NCBI GenBank assembly: GCA_036936605.1
Contig: JAUPFV010000004.1
Span: 185,212,807-185,276,806 of the forward strand
Source: Limnanthes douglasii subsp. nivea
Lineage: Eukaryota; Streptophyta; Magnoliopsida; Brassicales; Limnanthaceae
DNA length: 64,000 nt
Reading direction: 5' to 3'
Part shown: piece after piece, positions 1 to 10,653 of the stretch
How positions within the stretch are numbered: position 1 is the first letter of the stretch
How the letters are laid out: each line of letters starts with the position of its first letter
Translations under genes and position numbers: made by a program
The notes under the pieces: generated by a model
The model's database searches: none
What the model was told of the DNA's origin: nothing
Seen by the model: only the letters and a program-made list of their open reading frames with translations

Positions 1-111
1 TGTTGTCCAGGGACAAGTAGGTGTTGTCCGGAGCAGTCAGAAGATAGCCAGGGAATGCTATGCACATCCCTTGCCCCTAAAACTCTAGGGACAGTCAGAA
101 TTAACAAAGAT
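1..111 (+). pseudogene. C-terminal end of gag-protease ORF, element A
   Basis: Read in the frame that ends at TAG 112-114, the sequence matches the last residues of the gag-protease ORF of element B, including the ALAP-type stretch and VRIN just before the stop. Both elements have an in-frame TAG at this gag-pro/RT boundary. Downstream codons stay in the same frame. Only the tail of the ORF is in the window. Confidence 0.7.
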
Positions 112-114
112 TAG

Positions 115-1289
115 CTGCTATTGGAGCCTTCTGCTAAGATAAATGAAATTTATGATCCTAGGGAGGCTCCCATTGTTATAATAGCGATTGAGGAAGTTGA
201 AAATCACTCCATTTTAGAGGGCAAGACTATTAAGATTGGTTCCAAGCTGACACCAGGATTGAAGCACGAGTTATTATCCTTTTTAATGAATAATCATCAT
301 ATTTTTCATGGTGCAACAATGATGTTACTAGGGTACCAACAGATATTATCTCTCATAAATTGTCAATAGAGAGTGATATTGCATCAGTTGTACAGAAGAT
401 GAGGTTTTTTTCTAAGGAAAAAACAGATGTGATTGTCCGAGAAGTTGACTGTTTAACCAAGATGGGTCACATTAAAGAATCTCAGTACCCTTTGTGGACT
501 GCCAACCCTGTGTTAGTCAAGAAAAAGAATAGAAAGTGGCGTATGTGCATTGATTTCACTAACCTCAGTAGGGCATGCCCTAGGGATCTTTATCTCGCTC
601 CTCGGATAGATCAATTGGTTGATTCTACCTCTGGAAACAAACTATTGTCCTTCATGGATGCCTTCTCAAGGTACAACCATATACAAGTATTTTTGAAGGA
701 TCAAGATCACACTACTTTTATTACAGACAGAGGTCTTCATTGTGATAGGGTGATGCCGTTCGGAATGAAAAATGTTAGGGCCACTTATCATAGGTTGGTG
801 AATAAAACTTTTGCTAATCAGATTGCCATAAGCATGGAAGTTTACATATATGATATGATGGTTAAAATCTTGGAGGAGGATTCACATATATCTGACCTTC
901 AAGAGACATTCTCCAATTTAGTAGTTGTGAATTTAAAATTGAAGCATGAGAAGTGTGTATTTGAGGTCCGATCTGGAAAATTCTTGGGCTACATCATAAG
1001 TGAAAAGAGAATTCAACATGATCCGAATCAACTTAATGCTTTACTAGAAATGGACCCTCATCGAAATATTAAAGAAGTTCAAAGGCTAAGAGGACGATTG
1101 GATGCGTTGAATAGGTTTATATCAAGATCATCAGACAAGTGCGCTCCATTCTTCCAAGTACTGAGAAATGCTAAAGACTTCAATTGGTCTCCACACTGTG
1201 AACAGGCTTTTATTGAAATAAAGAAGAATTTATCCTCACCCAAAACTCTTTTCAAGCCTGTTCTAGGGAAAAGCTCTATGTGTATCTAG
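115..1289 (+). pseudogene. Tat reverse transcriptase, element A (degenerate)
   Basis: Polymerase that copies the element RNA into DNA. It is broken into two frames, 121-369 and 360-1289, by a frameshift near 330-370. Recognisable parts are the N-terminal linker (DPREAP, near 145), the LTKMGHIKESQYP block, WRMCIDFTNLSRACP, SFMDAFSRYN and the connection region. The catalytic YxDD box reads YIYDMM here where B has YIDDMM, so the first catalytic aspartate pair is damaged. Loss of that motif plus the frameshift make it non-functional. It continues into RNase H after a stop at 1287-1289. Confidence 0.85.
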
Positions 1290-2169
1290 ATGTACCAAAA
1301 TATGCGATAAGTGTTGTGCTAGTTCGAGAAGTGGACAATTACCCTCGTCCGGTGTATTATATCAGTATGAGCATGTTGGATGTTGAAAGAAGATATTTGA
1401 AATTCTAAAAATTGGCACTAGCCTTAATAATTGCAGCGAGAAAAATGAGATCATACTTCCGAGCTCATTCCATTGTTGTTCGAACATCTTTTCCCTTAAA
1501 AAGTGTTTTTCATAAAGCCGATGTATCAAGCAGAATGACCAAGTGGTCAGTGGAGCTAGGTGATTATGATATTGACTTTTCCCCTCGAACAATAATTAAA
1601 GCCCAGTTAGTGGTTGACTTCTTGGTAGAGTTTCATGCTGATAGATCCTATGGACAGGAATCAGAGAATAGATCTAAGAAAGAATGGGTAGTTCCAACTG
1701 ACAGTGGATCAAGTACTATGGGCTGTGGAGCTGGGATTCGTCTAACTTCTCCATATGGTGACAAGATGTATCAGGCCATATGTTTTGGGTTCATGGCTTC
1801 TAACAATGAGTTTGAATATGAAGTAGCCATAGGTGGTCTTCAGCTGGCTCTCTTATGTGGGGCTAAGAGAGTTAAGTTAATGAGTGATTCTCAGTTTCTC
1901 ATTCACCATGCTCAGTGAAATTTGAAGTAAAGAAATAACAGTTGATTAAATACTTGCTTATGTTGAAAGAAGTTGCCACGAACTATAAAAATATTTACCA
2001 TGAGCACATTCCTAGATCAGAAAACACTATGGCAGACTCTTTGGCAACTATAGCCTATTCTGAATCCTACCCATGGATTCTTGTGCAAGAATGTCCGTCC
2101 GTACAGACAAATCGGGAAAAAGAGATTGAAGAAAATATGAATATATTTGTTATTCAACCTAAAGATTGA
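1270..2169 (+). pseudogene. RNase H plus archaeal-type RNase H, element A (degenerate)
   Basis: Two RNase H modules follow RT, as is known for the Tat lineage. The first runs to about 1640 (SRMTKWSVELGDYDIDFSPR block). The second begins at about 1680 with TDSGSSTMGCGAG, where B has TDGGSSTMGSGAG, and includes NNEFEYEVAIGGL and SDSQFLIHHA. A TGA at 1916-1918 interrupts it, and it resumes to ENTMADSLATIAY at about 2060. The stop at 1406-1408 and the frame breaks rule out function. The segment 1851-2460 has a near-identical copy at 43591-44224. Confidence 0.82.
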
Positions 2170-3020
2170 AAATATGGGATATTTCCTCCCGAAAAAGCTG
2201 TGGCAAGAAAGATCAAGTACAAGGCTCATGGTTTCTTGATACTAAGAGAGGTTCTTTATAAAAAATCCTTCAGTAGACCTCTCTTACCTTTTTTAGGATT
2301 TGAAGACTCCCAAGTTGTATTCTCTGAACTACATGATGGGGAAGGTTCTACACATTGTGGCTAGAGGGCCTTAACCAGAATGGTCCTATTAGCATGATAC
2401 TATTGGCCAACCATAATGGCAGATGCTAAAGAGATGGTGACAAAGTGTGATCCTTGTCAAAAATATGGGAATGAAATTCATGTGCCAGCAGTTCCTATAG
2501 AGTCCATATTTGAACCACTACCCTTTGCCAGATGGGGTATGGATTCAGTTGGGCCTCTTCCAATGGCGTCTGGTGGACGTAGAACAATCATAATCGCTAT
2601 TGACTATTTTTCTAAGTGGATAGAGGCAGCTCCTTTGACCGAAACCACTTTGAAGGCAATTATTAAATTTATCTTATCCAACATATGTTGTAAATTTGGG
2701 GTTCCCCGGAATATTACAATAGACAATGGGCTAGAGTTTGATAATAAAGACATGGAAGCCTTCTGTACCTCTAGAGGGATTCAACATTGCTTTTCTTATC
2801 CTTTACACCCTCAAGCAAATGACCAAGTTGAGGTTGTAAATAGAACTATCTTCTCCGGATTAAAGAAGACTTTTGGAAAGAGCTGAAGGAAAGTGCTGAT
2901 GTTATTTACAAGAACTATTGTGGGCCTATTGAACTACTCATCGGGCTGCCACACATGAGTCTCCTTTATCTTTGGTATATGGGATGGATGTAATTACTCC
3001 CATAGAAGCTACCCCGGATC
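2170..3020 (+). pseudogene. Tat integrase, element A (degenerate, C-terminus deleted)
   Basis: The N-terminal zinc region is visible (HDGEGSTHCG near 2333, then CDPCQKYG near 2449). The DDE core is in the open frame 2416-2886: WGMDSVGPLP, TIDNGLEFDN and HPQANDQVEVVNRT. All three acidic positions survive, though the conserved G of the last block is changed. After 2880 the frame shifts. The C-terminal region found in B (about 130 residues with the GxKVLRK-type block) is missing: homology stops near 3020. Confidence 0.85.
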
Positions 3021-3156
3021 TCAAGTATTGTTGAGTTGATCGGATATATTAAGCACTTGATCACATTTATTAAACCCATGTGATCGAAGATGTTGAATAC
3101 TGTTGTTCAACACATCTGAAATATGAAAGGTTATTCAAACATGGGCCTTAAAAGAG

Positions 3157-5360
3157 TCAAATAAAATTTAAATAAAAGGGAATATGATAATTAGAATCTG
3201 ATCGGACTACAACCGATCTCTGATACACAAAAATGCCCTGACCATCCAAGGACTTTAGTCTTTCAAAATAGAAAGTGCATAATATAGCCATAGGGCTTGT
3301 TCTCTTCAGATTTTTCTTCACCACTATCTTTTTTGGACTTTTCAGCTCAACACTTGAACTCTCACCCACTTCTTCATCATCATTAGAGTCTATTCTACTG
3401 GAGTAGTTATGCTTGTCCCCGTCAGACATCGTATGAAAAGAGAGATCTTCATAGTCCACATATTTCGGGAGAGGACCAAGGGTCCTCTTAGGAAAGGTCT
3501 CATGAAAATATCAGACCTGATTCCATCATACTTATTCTCCAGAGAATCCACTATTCCATTAGCATACTTCTCTATCCCTGCATATATGGCTTGAGCTTGT
3601 TAGCGCTCCACGACATCTTTCTCTTTGGTCTTCTCCTGGACAGTATTCTCCAGCTTAGCCTTGTCATCGGACGAAGTCTCGATAGTACTGTCATTAGTTT
3701 GCAATTGATCCTTCAAATTTGTGATATGATTTGAAAAAGAAGTCTCCAAGTGGAAGTATTTAGTTTGAATCTCTTTCCTGACCGTTTCCGACTTAAGCAG
3801 TTTAGCAGCTAAATCCTCTTTTTATTTTTTCAATAACTCTATGCTCTACTGAGCGCTGAGAAGATTGATTGAAAATTTTTGCTTCACTATAGTCAAGATG
3901 TTGATGGTAACAGTTTGATCCCTTACCTGCCTCTCTAGATCGAGCACTGGTCGAACATAACCCAAGAGGGCATGGCTCAAAGTATCTTGTTCACTAGATA
4001 TTGCGTAAGTATCGTCATTATAAGTCACAACATTGGAAGAGCTAGTAGGACGGTAAGGCCCCGCAAAGTCATATTTTTCTAAGTCATTGGAATAAAAATT
4101 GATGTTTTGAAAGGCGGCAAGATCTACCTCTTCGTTACCGTCACCAAGGACCTGTTCGGAATGAAGATTGGTTGGAATTTACTCATGCAACGTAGGGTCG
4201 GTAGGAGCTAGATGAAGGACTTCATGAGGACGAAGGATTATCTCTACTCCCAGAGTAACTTTCTGCTTTGGCAGCTTTCTCATCGGTGTTGGCTTTATGC
4301 TTCTTGTCTTTCTTTGGAATCTTTGCTGGGTTATCTGACCCACCAGCCTCCTTCAGGGACTTCTAGTGCTTCCTGGAAAGCAGCGTTAATACTTCATTGG
4401 TTCTCCGAACTAGTCCCTTCAATAGTTGTTTGAGGTGGGTCTGTTGTGGCCTTCTTCTTTTTCTTGAATTTCATCTTGTTCAAATGACTAGGGGCTTTGG
4501 CCCTGGAAGGCATGTAAAGTTTGGAATCTTTGGCCTCTGTCCTACTTAGAATGACATCTGAAGGGGAAGGGGTGGTTAGCTCTTCCCAGGAGAGGTCTCT
4601 TCTCCCCGTGGTGCTCCACAGATGAGACCTCACGTAGTTCCCCGATATGAAACACTTGTGAAAAGCATTGCCCCACTTCTCTAAGGCCCAAACGTTCAAC
4701 TTGGCACAAGTATCCTGACCTGCCTCAGCGTAGTCCGAGAACTCCATCGGAAGCACTGAAAAGAAGTATGCGTCAGTTTGGATTAAAAACTTAACGCTTG
4801 AAAGATAAAAGAAGAAATAAGAGAAACTCACCAATGCTCTTCTAGCAACTGGTCAACTGGTTTAGGTTTGAATCAGCTTGATCTTCTAGCCCTTCTCCCA
4901 AGCCCCAGTAATGAACAAGAACTACGTCCTCCACGGTTTTTCAGACTCTAGAAGATTGATCACTATATTGTAATCATTCCCCATGTTGTAGTGGTAGAAG
5001 AGGATGTGATGATTTTTACACAAGCTTGTCACAATAGCAAACTGTTCCATTGGTATTGGAATCTTAGACAGCTTGTATGCCATGATACTGACCAGTAGAG
5101 TATACCAAGCATTGGGGCTCAGTTGACTGGGACATAACTTGATCAGATGGAAGTATCTGACTAACTCCATATCCAAAAGAAACCGAAGTCCCCAATTTAA
5201 CACTTTTGTATAAAATCACCATTTCATTGAGCTTGCAGTCCATCGGGCTTTCTGGGGTGATCAGAGTTCTTACTTCCATACACTCTGGCATTCCCCACTT
5301 AGTGTGAATCTAACCCAGATCAGCAGTGTGGGTGTATACGTAAGCTATGTTTTGAAGGGA
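3157..5360 (-). pseudogene. Antisense gene (aORF) of Tat element A, two exons, degenerate
   Basis: This lies on the strand opposite gag-pol, between pol and the lost 3' LTR, and is collinear with the aORF of element B. It reads right to left. Exon 1 remnant (5360-4832) contains the domain with WGLRF, VRYFHLIKLCPSQLSPNAWYTL and YHYNMGND. A 76-bp GT-AG intron follows (4831-4756). Exon 2 (4755-3157) has EFSDYAEAGQDTCAKLNVWA, TTGRRDLSWEEL, a lysine-rich patch, coiled-coil remnants (LERQVRDQ near 3930) and an acidic C-terminus (DDEEVGESSS near 3375). It has several stops. The domain resembles the Pfam class named putative gypsy-type transposon; its function is unknown. The N-terminus is lost at the LINE junction. 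Confidence 0.75.
4756..4831 (-). other. Intron of the element A antisense gene
   Basis: On the - strand the donor reads G|GTGAGT at 4831 and the acceptor CTTCTTTTCAG ends at 4756. The intron is 76 bp, with a pyrimidine-rich 3' half. Protein similarity to element B breaks at the donor and resumes after the acceptor. The position matches the intron of B (34873-34953). Confidence 0.72.
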
Positions 5361-5754
5361 AAAGCTTCGATTTGCTCGAATTTGTATCATGATCAAAGCG
5401 GGTCCCCCAATCCGGTATGAGCTTACCTTCAAAATCAAAGGCAAATCCATCATGGTCTCCTTCGAATACCAGGGCCTCCCTCCTCAATGTGCAAATTGCA
5501 TAGTCTTTGGGCACCCTAGTCGCCAGTGTACAAAAGAGCCTCTCAAGCTCCTCCCTTTTCCTACCGAGACTACATCATCCGAGGAAGACCCCTATGAGAT
5601 TGACCCCGAGGTGGACTCCAGACTTCCATCTATCTCTGAGGATAAAGAAGCGGAGACCAGAGAGGAAGTGGATTCGCCCCCCAAAAGAATGTGTACGGAC
5701 GTAGCTAAAGAGAAGGGCAAAAATGTAATGTCCTCCGACAGGACCATCAGCTGA
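5361..5754 (+). pseudogene. LINE ORF1-like (gag) fragment with CCHC knuckle
   Basis: The frame starting near 5362 (ARIC...) has the region before the zinc knuckle typical of plant L1 ORF1. The knuckle CANCIVFGHPSRQC fits C-x2-C-x4-H-x4-C, followed by an acidic, serine-rich tail (about 5575-5690). ORF1 binds LINE RNA. The N-terminal RNA-binding part is missing because the element is 5'-truncated. The frame ends at the stop at 5752-5754, and ORF2 starts 22 bases on. Confidence 0.75.
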
Positions 5755-5775
5755 TTCACCGTAAGTCTCCTATTT

Positions 5776-6395
5776 ATGACTATTTCGTATTGGAATGTGC
5801 GTGGTCTTAATGACCCGATTAGACAAAAGGATGTCACTGATTTTATTATTAGTAATCATATATCCTTTATTGTTCTAGTAGAAACTAAAGTTCAACTTCT
5901 GAATGTCGATTCGATAATCAGAAGAATGGTCCTGTTCTGGCATGTGACCACCAACCACAAGTCTCACCGTTTAGGTAGAATTTGGATCACTTGGAACCCT
6001 AGTGTTATTACAATTACTAGGATCTCCCAATCTCCTCAGTTCATTTCCTGTATGGCCACTTGTCATAACTATAAAGCTTCCTTCAAGCTTACTGCGATCT
6101 ATGCTTTTAACGAAGCTCAAGAGCGCATTTTGCTTTGGAATGACCTTATAGTCATCTCGAATCAGGACAATCACATCCCCTGGGTCTCCTTTGGGATTTA
6201 AATGCTATCCGCCACCCAGATGAGCGTCTTGGTTCTAATTTTTGGTCTTTAACAATCGACGATTTCAACAATTGCTGCTATCGTTGTGAGCTTAGTGACC
6301 TCCGATCATCTGGCTTTCCTTTCACCTGGATCAACTATCAACCAGACCACCCTATCCTATCCAAAATTGACCGTGTTATGGTCTCAACCCTGATT
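5776..6395 (+). pseudogene. LINE ORF2 endonuclease domain (degenerate)
   Basis: The AP-endonuclease domain that nicks target DNA. It starts with ISYWNVRGLNDP, the usual first motif of plant L1 endonucleases; VETKV follows near 5880. A frameshift near 6195 moves the coding to another frame, which holds DFNAIRHPDERLGS (about 6195-6240) and FPFTWINYQ with KIDRV (about 6315-6375). The catalytic-site blocks are recognisable, but the reading frame is broken. Confidence 0.8.
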
Positions 6396-6399
6396 GGGA

Positions 6400-8650
6400 C
6401 GATCTTTTCCCTATGTCCCATGTCCACAAAAGTTACTTTCGCACCTCTGATCAGACCACTGTTACTCTCAATCTCGGGCTTACCCGCCCAAGACGGAAAA
6501 AGCCTTTTCGTTACTTCAACATGTGGCAATCTCATCCCCTTTTCAAGGATTTAGTTACCAATTGCTGGAATTCCCCTATTTCTTCCTCTGGGATTTTGAT
6601 GGTCTCTGACAAACTAAAGCGTTTGCAACCTACCTTAGCTTTGTTAAATCGTAAAGAGTTTAGTGACATTACCTCCAGAGCCAATAATGCTCAAAAAGTC
6701 TTGTTCGAGGCTCAATCTAGATTAGCCTCCGACCCTCTAAACCCTAGACTAGTCAGAAATGAATTGAAGGCTTCCGATTCATTCATTTTTCTAAGTCGAG
6801 CTGAATAATCTTTCTTGAAGCAGAAATCTAGAGAAAATTGGATTCAACTAGGCGATAGGAACACTAAATATTTCCACAAAAGTATTAAAGCCCGCCTATT
6901 TTGCAATAAAATGGTCAAGGTGACACTGTTTCCTCGCCGAAGAATGTGTCAAAAGTTTTTGTTAACTTTTTCAAAAAGACCCTTGGCACCAAGCATTCTG
7001 CTGTCTACCCCGGGCTAGAAAAAGTCACCTCTCTTATCTGTTCTAAAGCCAATCCCGCTGACAGAGATTTTATGATCCGTGATATTTCATGCGCGGAAAT
7101 TAAATCTGCTCTGCAGAGTATAGATAGCGATAAATCTTCGGGCCCTGATGGCTTTAACTCTAGTTTCTTCAAAACTTCTTGGGATATCGTCGGCCCCGAC
7201 ATCTGCAAAATGGTTCAAGATTTCTTCCTCTCTGGCACGCTAATCGAATCTTGGAACTCCACCTCTATATCCCTTAACCCTCAAACAGACTCGCCTTCTT
7301 CGCCTGCTGACTTTAGACCAATTTCTTTATGTAATGTGGTCTATAAAATCATCTCCAAAATTCTGGCTAACAGAATTAAAGTCTCCTTTCCTTATCTTAT
7401 CGACTCCTCTCAATCAGCCTTCGTCTCTAGTAGAAATATATCCGATAATATTCTCCTCTCCCAAGAGCTTCTTAAAGGTTATCATAACAATGGGAGAGGC
7501 AAACGGATTTCCCTAAACATTGATTTAATGAAAGCCTTTTATAATGTTCGTTGGCATCTTATTCTCGACGTTCTTGTTGCGATGCATTTTCCTGAAAAAA
7601 TAAGCTCTTGGATTGTCAAATGTATCTCCTCCCCCTCCTACTCCATTATTATTAATGGAGACCTTCATGGAAATTTTAAAGGCAAAAAAGTTCTGAGACA
7701 AGGTGATCTTCTGTCCCCCCCTTCTTTTTGTACTTGTAATGCAAGTGATTTCCGGCATCCTCAAAGAAAAAGTCTTAATGTGAATTTATGTTTCCACTCG
7801 AAATGCCACAAGCAAAAAATATCAACCTCTACTTCGTAGACGATCTGATGATTTTTTGTCACGGTGATGCCCTTTCTCTAAACCTCATTAAAGAGGCCCT
7901 GGACGACTTCTTTCTCCTCTCCGGTCTTAAAGTCAATCCTTCTAAAAGTCATATTTTTTTCTCCGTCATTGACAATCATCTTCGATTAGACTTTTTGCCC
8001 ATTATGAATTTCCCTGAAGGTACCCTCCCGGTTAAATATCTAGGAGTCCCTCTCCTTACTGGTAGATTAACCCATTTGGACTGCCGCCCCCTGCTGCACA
8101 AAATAATCTCTAGAATTGAATCTTGGACCGCTAAGTATCTCTCTTATGCGGGTCGGCTTCAATTAATTAAATATGTTCTATTTGCGGGTCAGGTATATTG
8201 GTCTTCGATCTTTATCCTTCCTTCTAGAATAATAAAAGAATTATCTTAGTACCTTCGGCGGTTCCTTTGGTCTGGTTCCATTTTGAAATCCCATGGGGCC
8301 AAGGTGGCATGGTCAATCATTACTACTCCTTATAAAGAGGGCGGCCTTGGGATTATGGATTTAAAAACCTGGAATCAGGCGGCCGTCCTTAAACACCTTT
8401 GGTCCATTGTAAGTAATAAATCTTAATCTCTCTGGTGTGACTGGATCAGATCGGAAGAGATTAAAAATAAAAGTTTTTAGGATATATCCTACGGATCCTC
8501 TCCCTCTTGGATTTGGAGGAAAATCCTCCGTCTTCGACCTTTGGCTTATAAAATTTTCAGGGTTGCAATAGGAAATGGTCATAATACTTCCTTCTGGCAC
8601 GACCCGTGGCTCCTATCCTCGTCACTGGGCAGACTAATATGGCTCAGATT
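6400..8650 (+). pseudogene. LINE ORF2 reverse transcriptase (degenerate)
   Basis: Copies LINE RNA at the nicked target. The linker (6413-7010) includes KQKSRENWIQLGDRNTKYFH near 6818. RT motifs in 6946-7720 include SSGPDGFNSSFF, ADFRPISLCNVVYKIISKIL and NIDLMKAFYNV. A frameshift near 7720-7790 precedes the catalytic box FVDDLMIF (near 7835), where the usual Y/F-A-D-D has V. Thumb blocks follow (LKVNPSKSHI, PVKYLGVPLLTGRL, YLSYAGRLQLIKYVL). Stops at 8247-8249 and beyond disrupt the connection to the C-terminal part. Confidence 0.87.
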
Positions 8651-8667
8651 TAATTTCTGACTCTTGG

Positions 8668-9265
8668 ATGGGAAATAACCTCAAAGTTTCGGACATCATC
8701 ACCAATGGAGAATGGAACTGGCCGACCAATTTGAGATCGGCTAGAGCTCGTAGTCGGAATCGTTTGGATGAAATCAACAGACTAATCCTCTCTCTCCCTC
8801 AGCCAAGCATTCTTTTGATGGATGGTCCTTTCAGGACTGCGAAGGAGGGAGGCCTCATTTTCAACATCAAAGACACGTACAATGTTATTCGAGAGCCTGC
8901 CCTAACCGTGGGGTGGGCGGGGTTAGTATGAAATAAATACAACATTCCACGCCACTTCTTTATATCTTGGTTTGCTATTAAAGGCAAACTTGTCACTAGA
9001 GACAAGCTTACTAGTTGGGGGTACAATACCCCAATTGAGTGCCCTCTCTGCTCCTCTGATTTGGAAACTATATCTCATATCCTCTTTGAATGTAGTTTCA
9101 CTCAGAGTATCTGGAATGCGACAAGTAATAAACTTGGCTTCCCGTTCCAAACCTTGAGCTGGAAATCTTGGAATTTTGAGGCTTCAAGATGGTCAAATAT
9201 GCGTGACTATTGTATTTGGCGCACGTGTTTCAACGAGATCGTTTACCACGTTTGGAAGGAGTGAA
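8668..9265 (+). pseudogene. LINE ORF2 C-terminal zf-RVT region (degenerate)
   Basis: Carries the zinc-binding domain found at the C-terminus of plant L1 ORF2: IPRHFFISWFAIKGKL, RDKLTSWG and IECPLCSS with ETISHILFECSFTQSIW (about 8940-9125). The spacing fits CxxC...HxxxxC. A stop at 8929-8931 and frame changes interrupt it. The tail after 9265 has no coding evidence and a T-rich 3' UTR-like stretch near 9395-9420. Confidence 0.8.
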
Positions 9266-9526
9266 ATTCAAGAATTTTTGGATCTGCTCCCGCTTTAGCA
9301 CCCTCAATCTCTTACCATATCTTATCGGATCTCCGATATAGATTTCATGGTACCAAGATTGTCTGGCCGACGTAGTTGGTTACTTTCTAACTTAATTTAT
9401 TTTTTCATTTTTTCATTGTTTCAGGTGACCTCCTTTCTGGACTAGAGCATGGACGCTGACTGATTACACCTGGAGTTTGCCTATGTTGCCGAGTAATCCT
9501 CACCACCCCTCGTCAGATTTATTTAT

Positions 9527-10170
9527 CAGGTGGGGATAGACCTAGTAGGTCCACTACTGATGGCAACTAGGGGGAGACAAACAATAGTCGTCGTATTGGA
9601 TTACTTCTCGAAGTGGGCCAAGGATGAGCCATGAGGAACAAAGGCCAAATATTTAGTTAAATTCATTTGGTTAAATATCTGTTGTCGGTATGGGGCCCAA
9701 AAGGCTAACCATGGATAATGGGCCCCAATCCGATAGCAGTGAAATGAAATAATTTTGCTCATCTCATAGAACTCAACAGTGCTTCTCGGCACCTTTTCAC
9801 CCATAGACTAATGGCCAGGTCGAGGTTACGAATAAGACAATTATCAATGGCCTCAAGAAAATTTTATAGGAAAGACCGAGAAATGGCTGAATTATTTACA
9901 ATACGTGTTGTGGGCATACCGGACTACACCCCGAACTACTACTTAAGAGTCACCTTATGCATTGGTGTACGGTATGGATGCACTAACCCCCGCAGAAATA
10001 ATGTTCCCATATTTCAGAATCAGCCATTACGAGAAATACAGGAATGGTGAGGATTGACTCTTAGCCTTCGATTCGATTAAAGAAAAGCGAAATCGTGTTC
10101 ATTTAAATTCATTACTCTATCAAACCTTGATGAGAAACAAGTACGCTTTGAAAGTCCGAAATAGATAATT
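9527..10170 (+). pseudogene. Integrase C-terminal half, element C (degenerate)
   Basis: Translating with frameshifts gives the catalytic-core pieces RWG..DLVGP (9530), GRQTIVVVLDYFSKWA (9568-9618), NICCRYG (9676) and the region before the last acidic block (9806-9850). Then come YLQYVLWAYRTTPR (split by frame changes near 9890-9940), LVYGMDALTPAEIMFPYF and the start of the C-terminal region to about 10160. The first part of integrase is absent. Stops and shifts make it inactive. Confidence 0.75.
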
Positions 10171-10248
10171 TAAGATCGGTTTTAATGAGGTGTCTATCGA
10201 AACCGATCTGTTTATTGAATTTGAATCCTTTTATTGATATATTGGCAG

Positions 10249-10653
10249 CATATATTCAAACCTAAATGGTTTTTCAACTATTAAGTTCATCTACATATTC
10301 AAACCTAAATGGTTTTTCAACTATTAATTTCATCTACATATTCAAACCTAAAGGTTTTTCCAAGTATTAAGTTGATCCAAATATTCGAACCTAAAGGTTT
10401 TTCAACTATTAAGTTAATCCACATATTCGAACCTAAAGGGTTTTTCAACTATTAGGTTGATCCACTTATTCGAACCTAAAGAGTTTTTTCAATTATTAAG
10501 TTGATCCACATATTCGAACTTAAAGGGTTTTTCAACTATCAAGTAGATCTACATATTGGAATCTAAAGGGTTTTTCAACTGTTAAGTTCATCTACATATT
10601 CGAACTTAAAAGGTTTTTGAACTATTAAGTTGATCTACAAATTCAAACTAAAT
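10249..10653 (+). repeat. Tandem array, 43-44 bp unit, 9 copies plus a partial
   Basis: Each unit reads roughly CATATTCGAACCTAAAGGGT then a TTTTTCAACTATTAAGTTGATCTA-like half. Units start near 10249, 10294, 10337, 10380, 10422, 10465, 10509, 10552 and 10595, with a decayed partial from 10638. They differ by a few substitutions each, so the array is old enough to have diverged. It sits between the ends of integrase and the antisense gene, where Tat/Ogre elements are known to generate tandem repeats. Confidence 0.9.

Larger units (their letters stand above)
1..5360 (+). mobile_element. Ty3/gypsy Tat-lineage retrotransposon A, broken, 5' part outside window
   Basis: Order on +: end of gag-protease, reverse transcriptase, RNase H, second (archaeal-type) RNase H, integrase; then on - an antisense gene. 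This is the order of element B at 32636-43201, which is complete and serves as reference. The 5' LTR and gag lie left of the window. The integrase C-terminal third is deleted near 3020. The antisense gene is cut at about 5360 by a LINE, and no 3' LTR follows. Many stops and frameshifts show it is dead. It belongs to the same family as B but is clearly older. Confidence 0.88.
5361..9526 (+). mobile_element. L1-type LINE, 5'-truncated and mutated
   Basis: A non-LTR retrotransposon in the order gag-like zinc knuckle, AP endonuclease, reverse transcriptase, zf-RVT zinc domain. The 5' end begins inside the gag-like ORF at the junction with element A's antisense gene, as expected for a truncated LINE insertion. 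Frameshifts and stops are spread throughout. No poly-A tail is visible at the right junction, where element C integrase sequence begins near 9527. Confidence 0.88.

Noticed and set aside
10249..10653. CRISPR array
   Set aside because: Units are contiguous with no unique spacers; it is a plain tandem repeat inside a plant retrotransposon.
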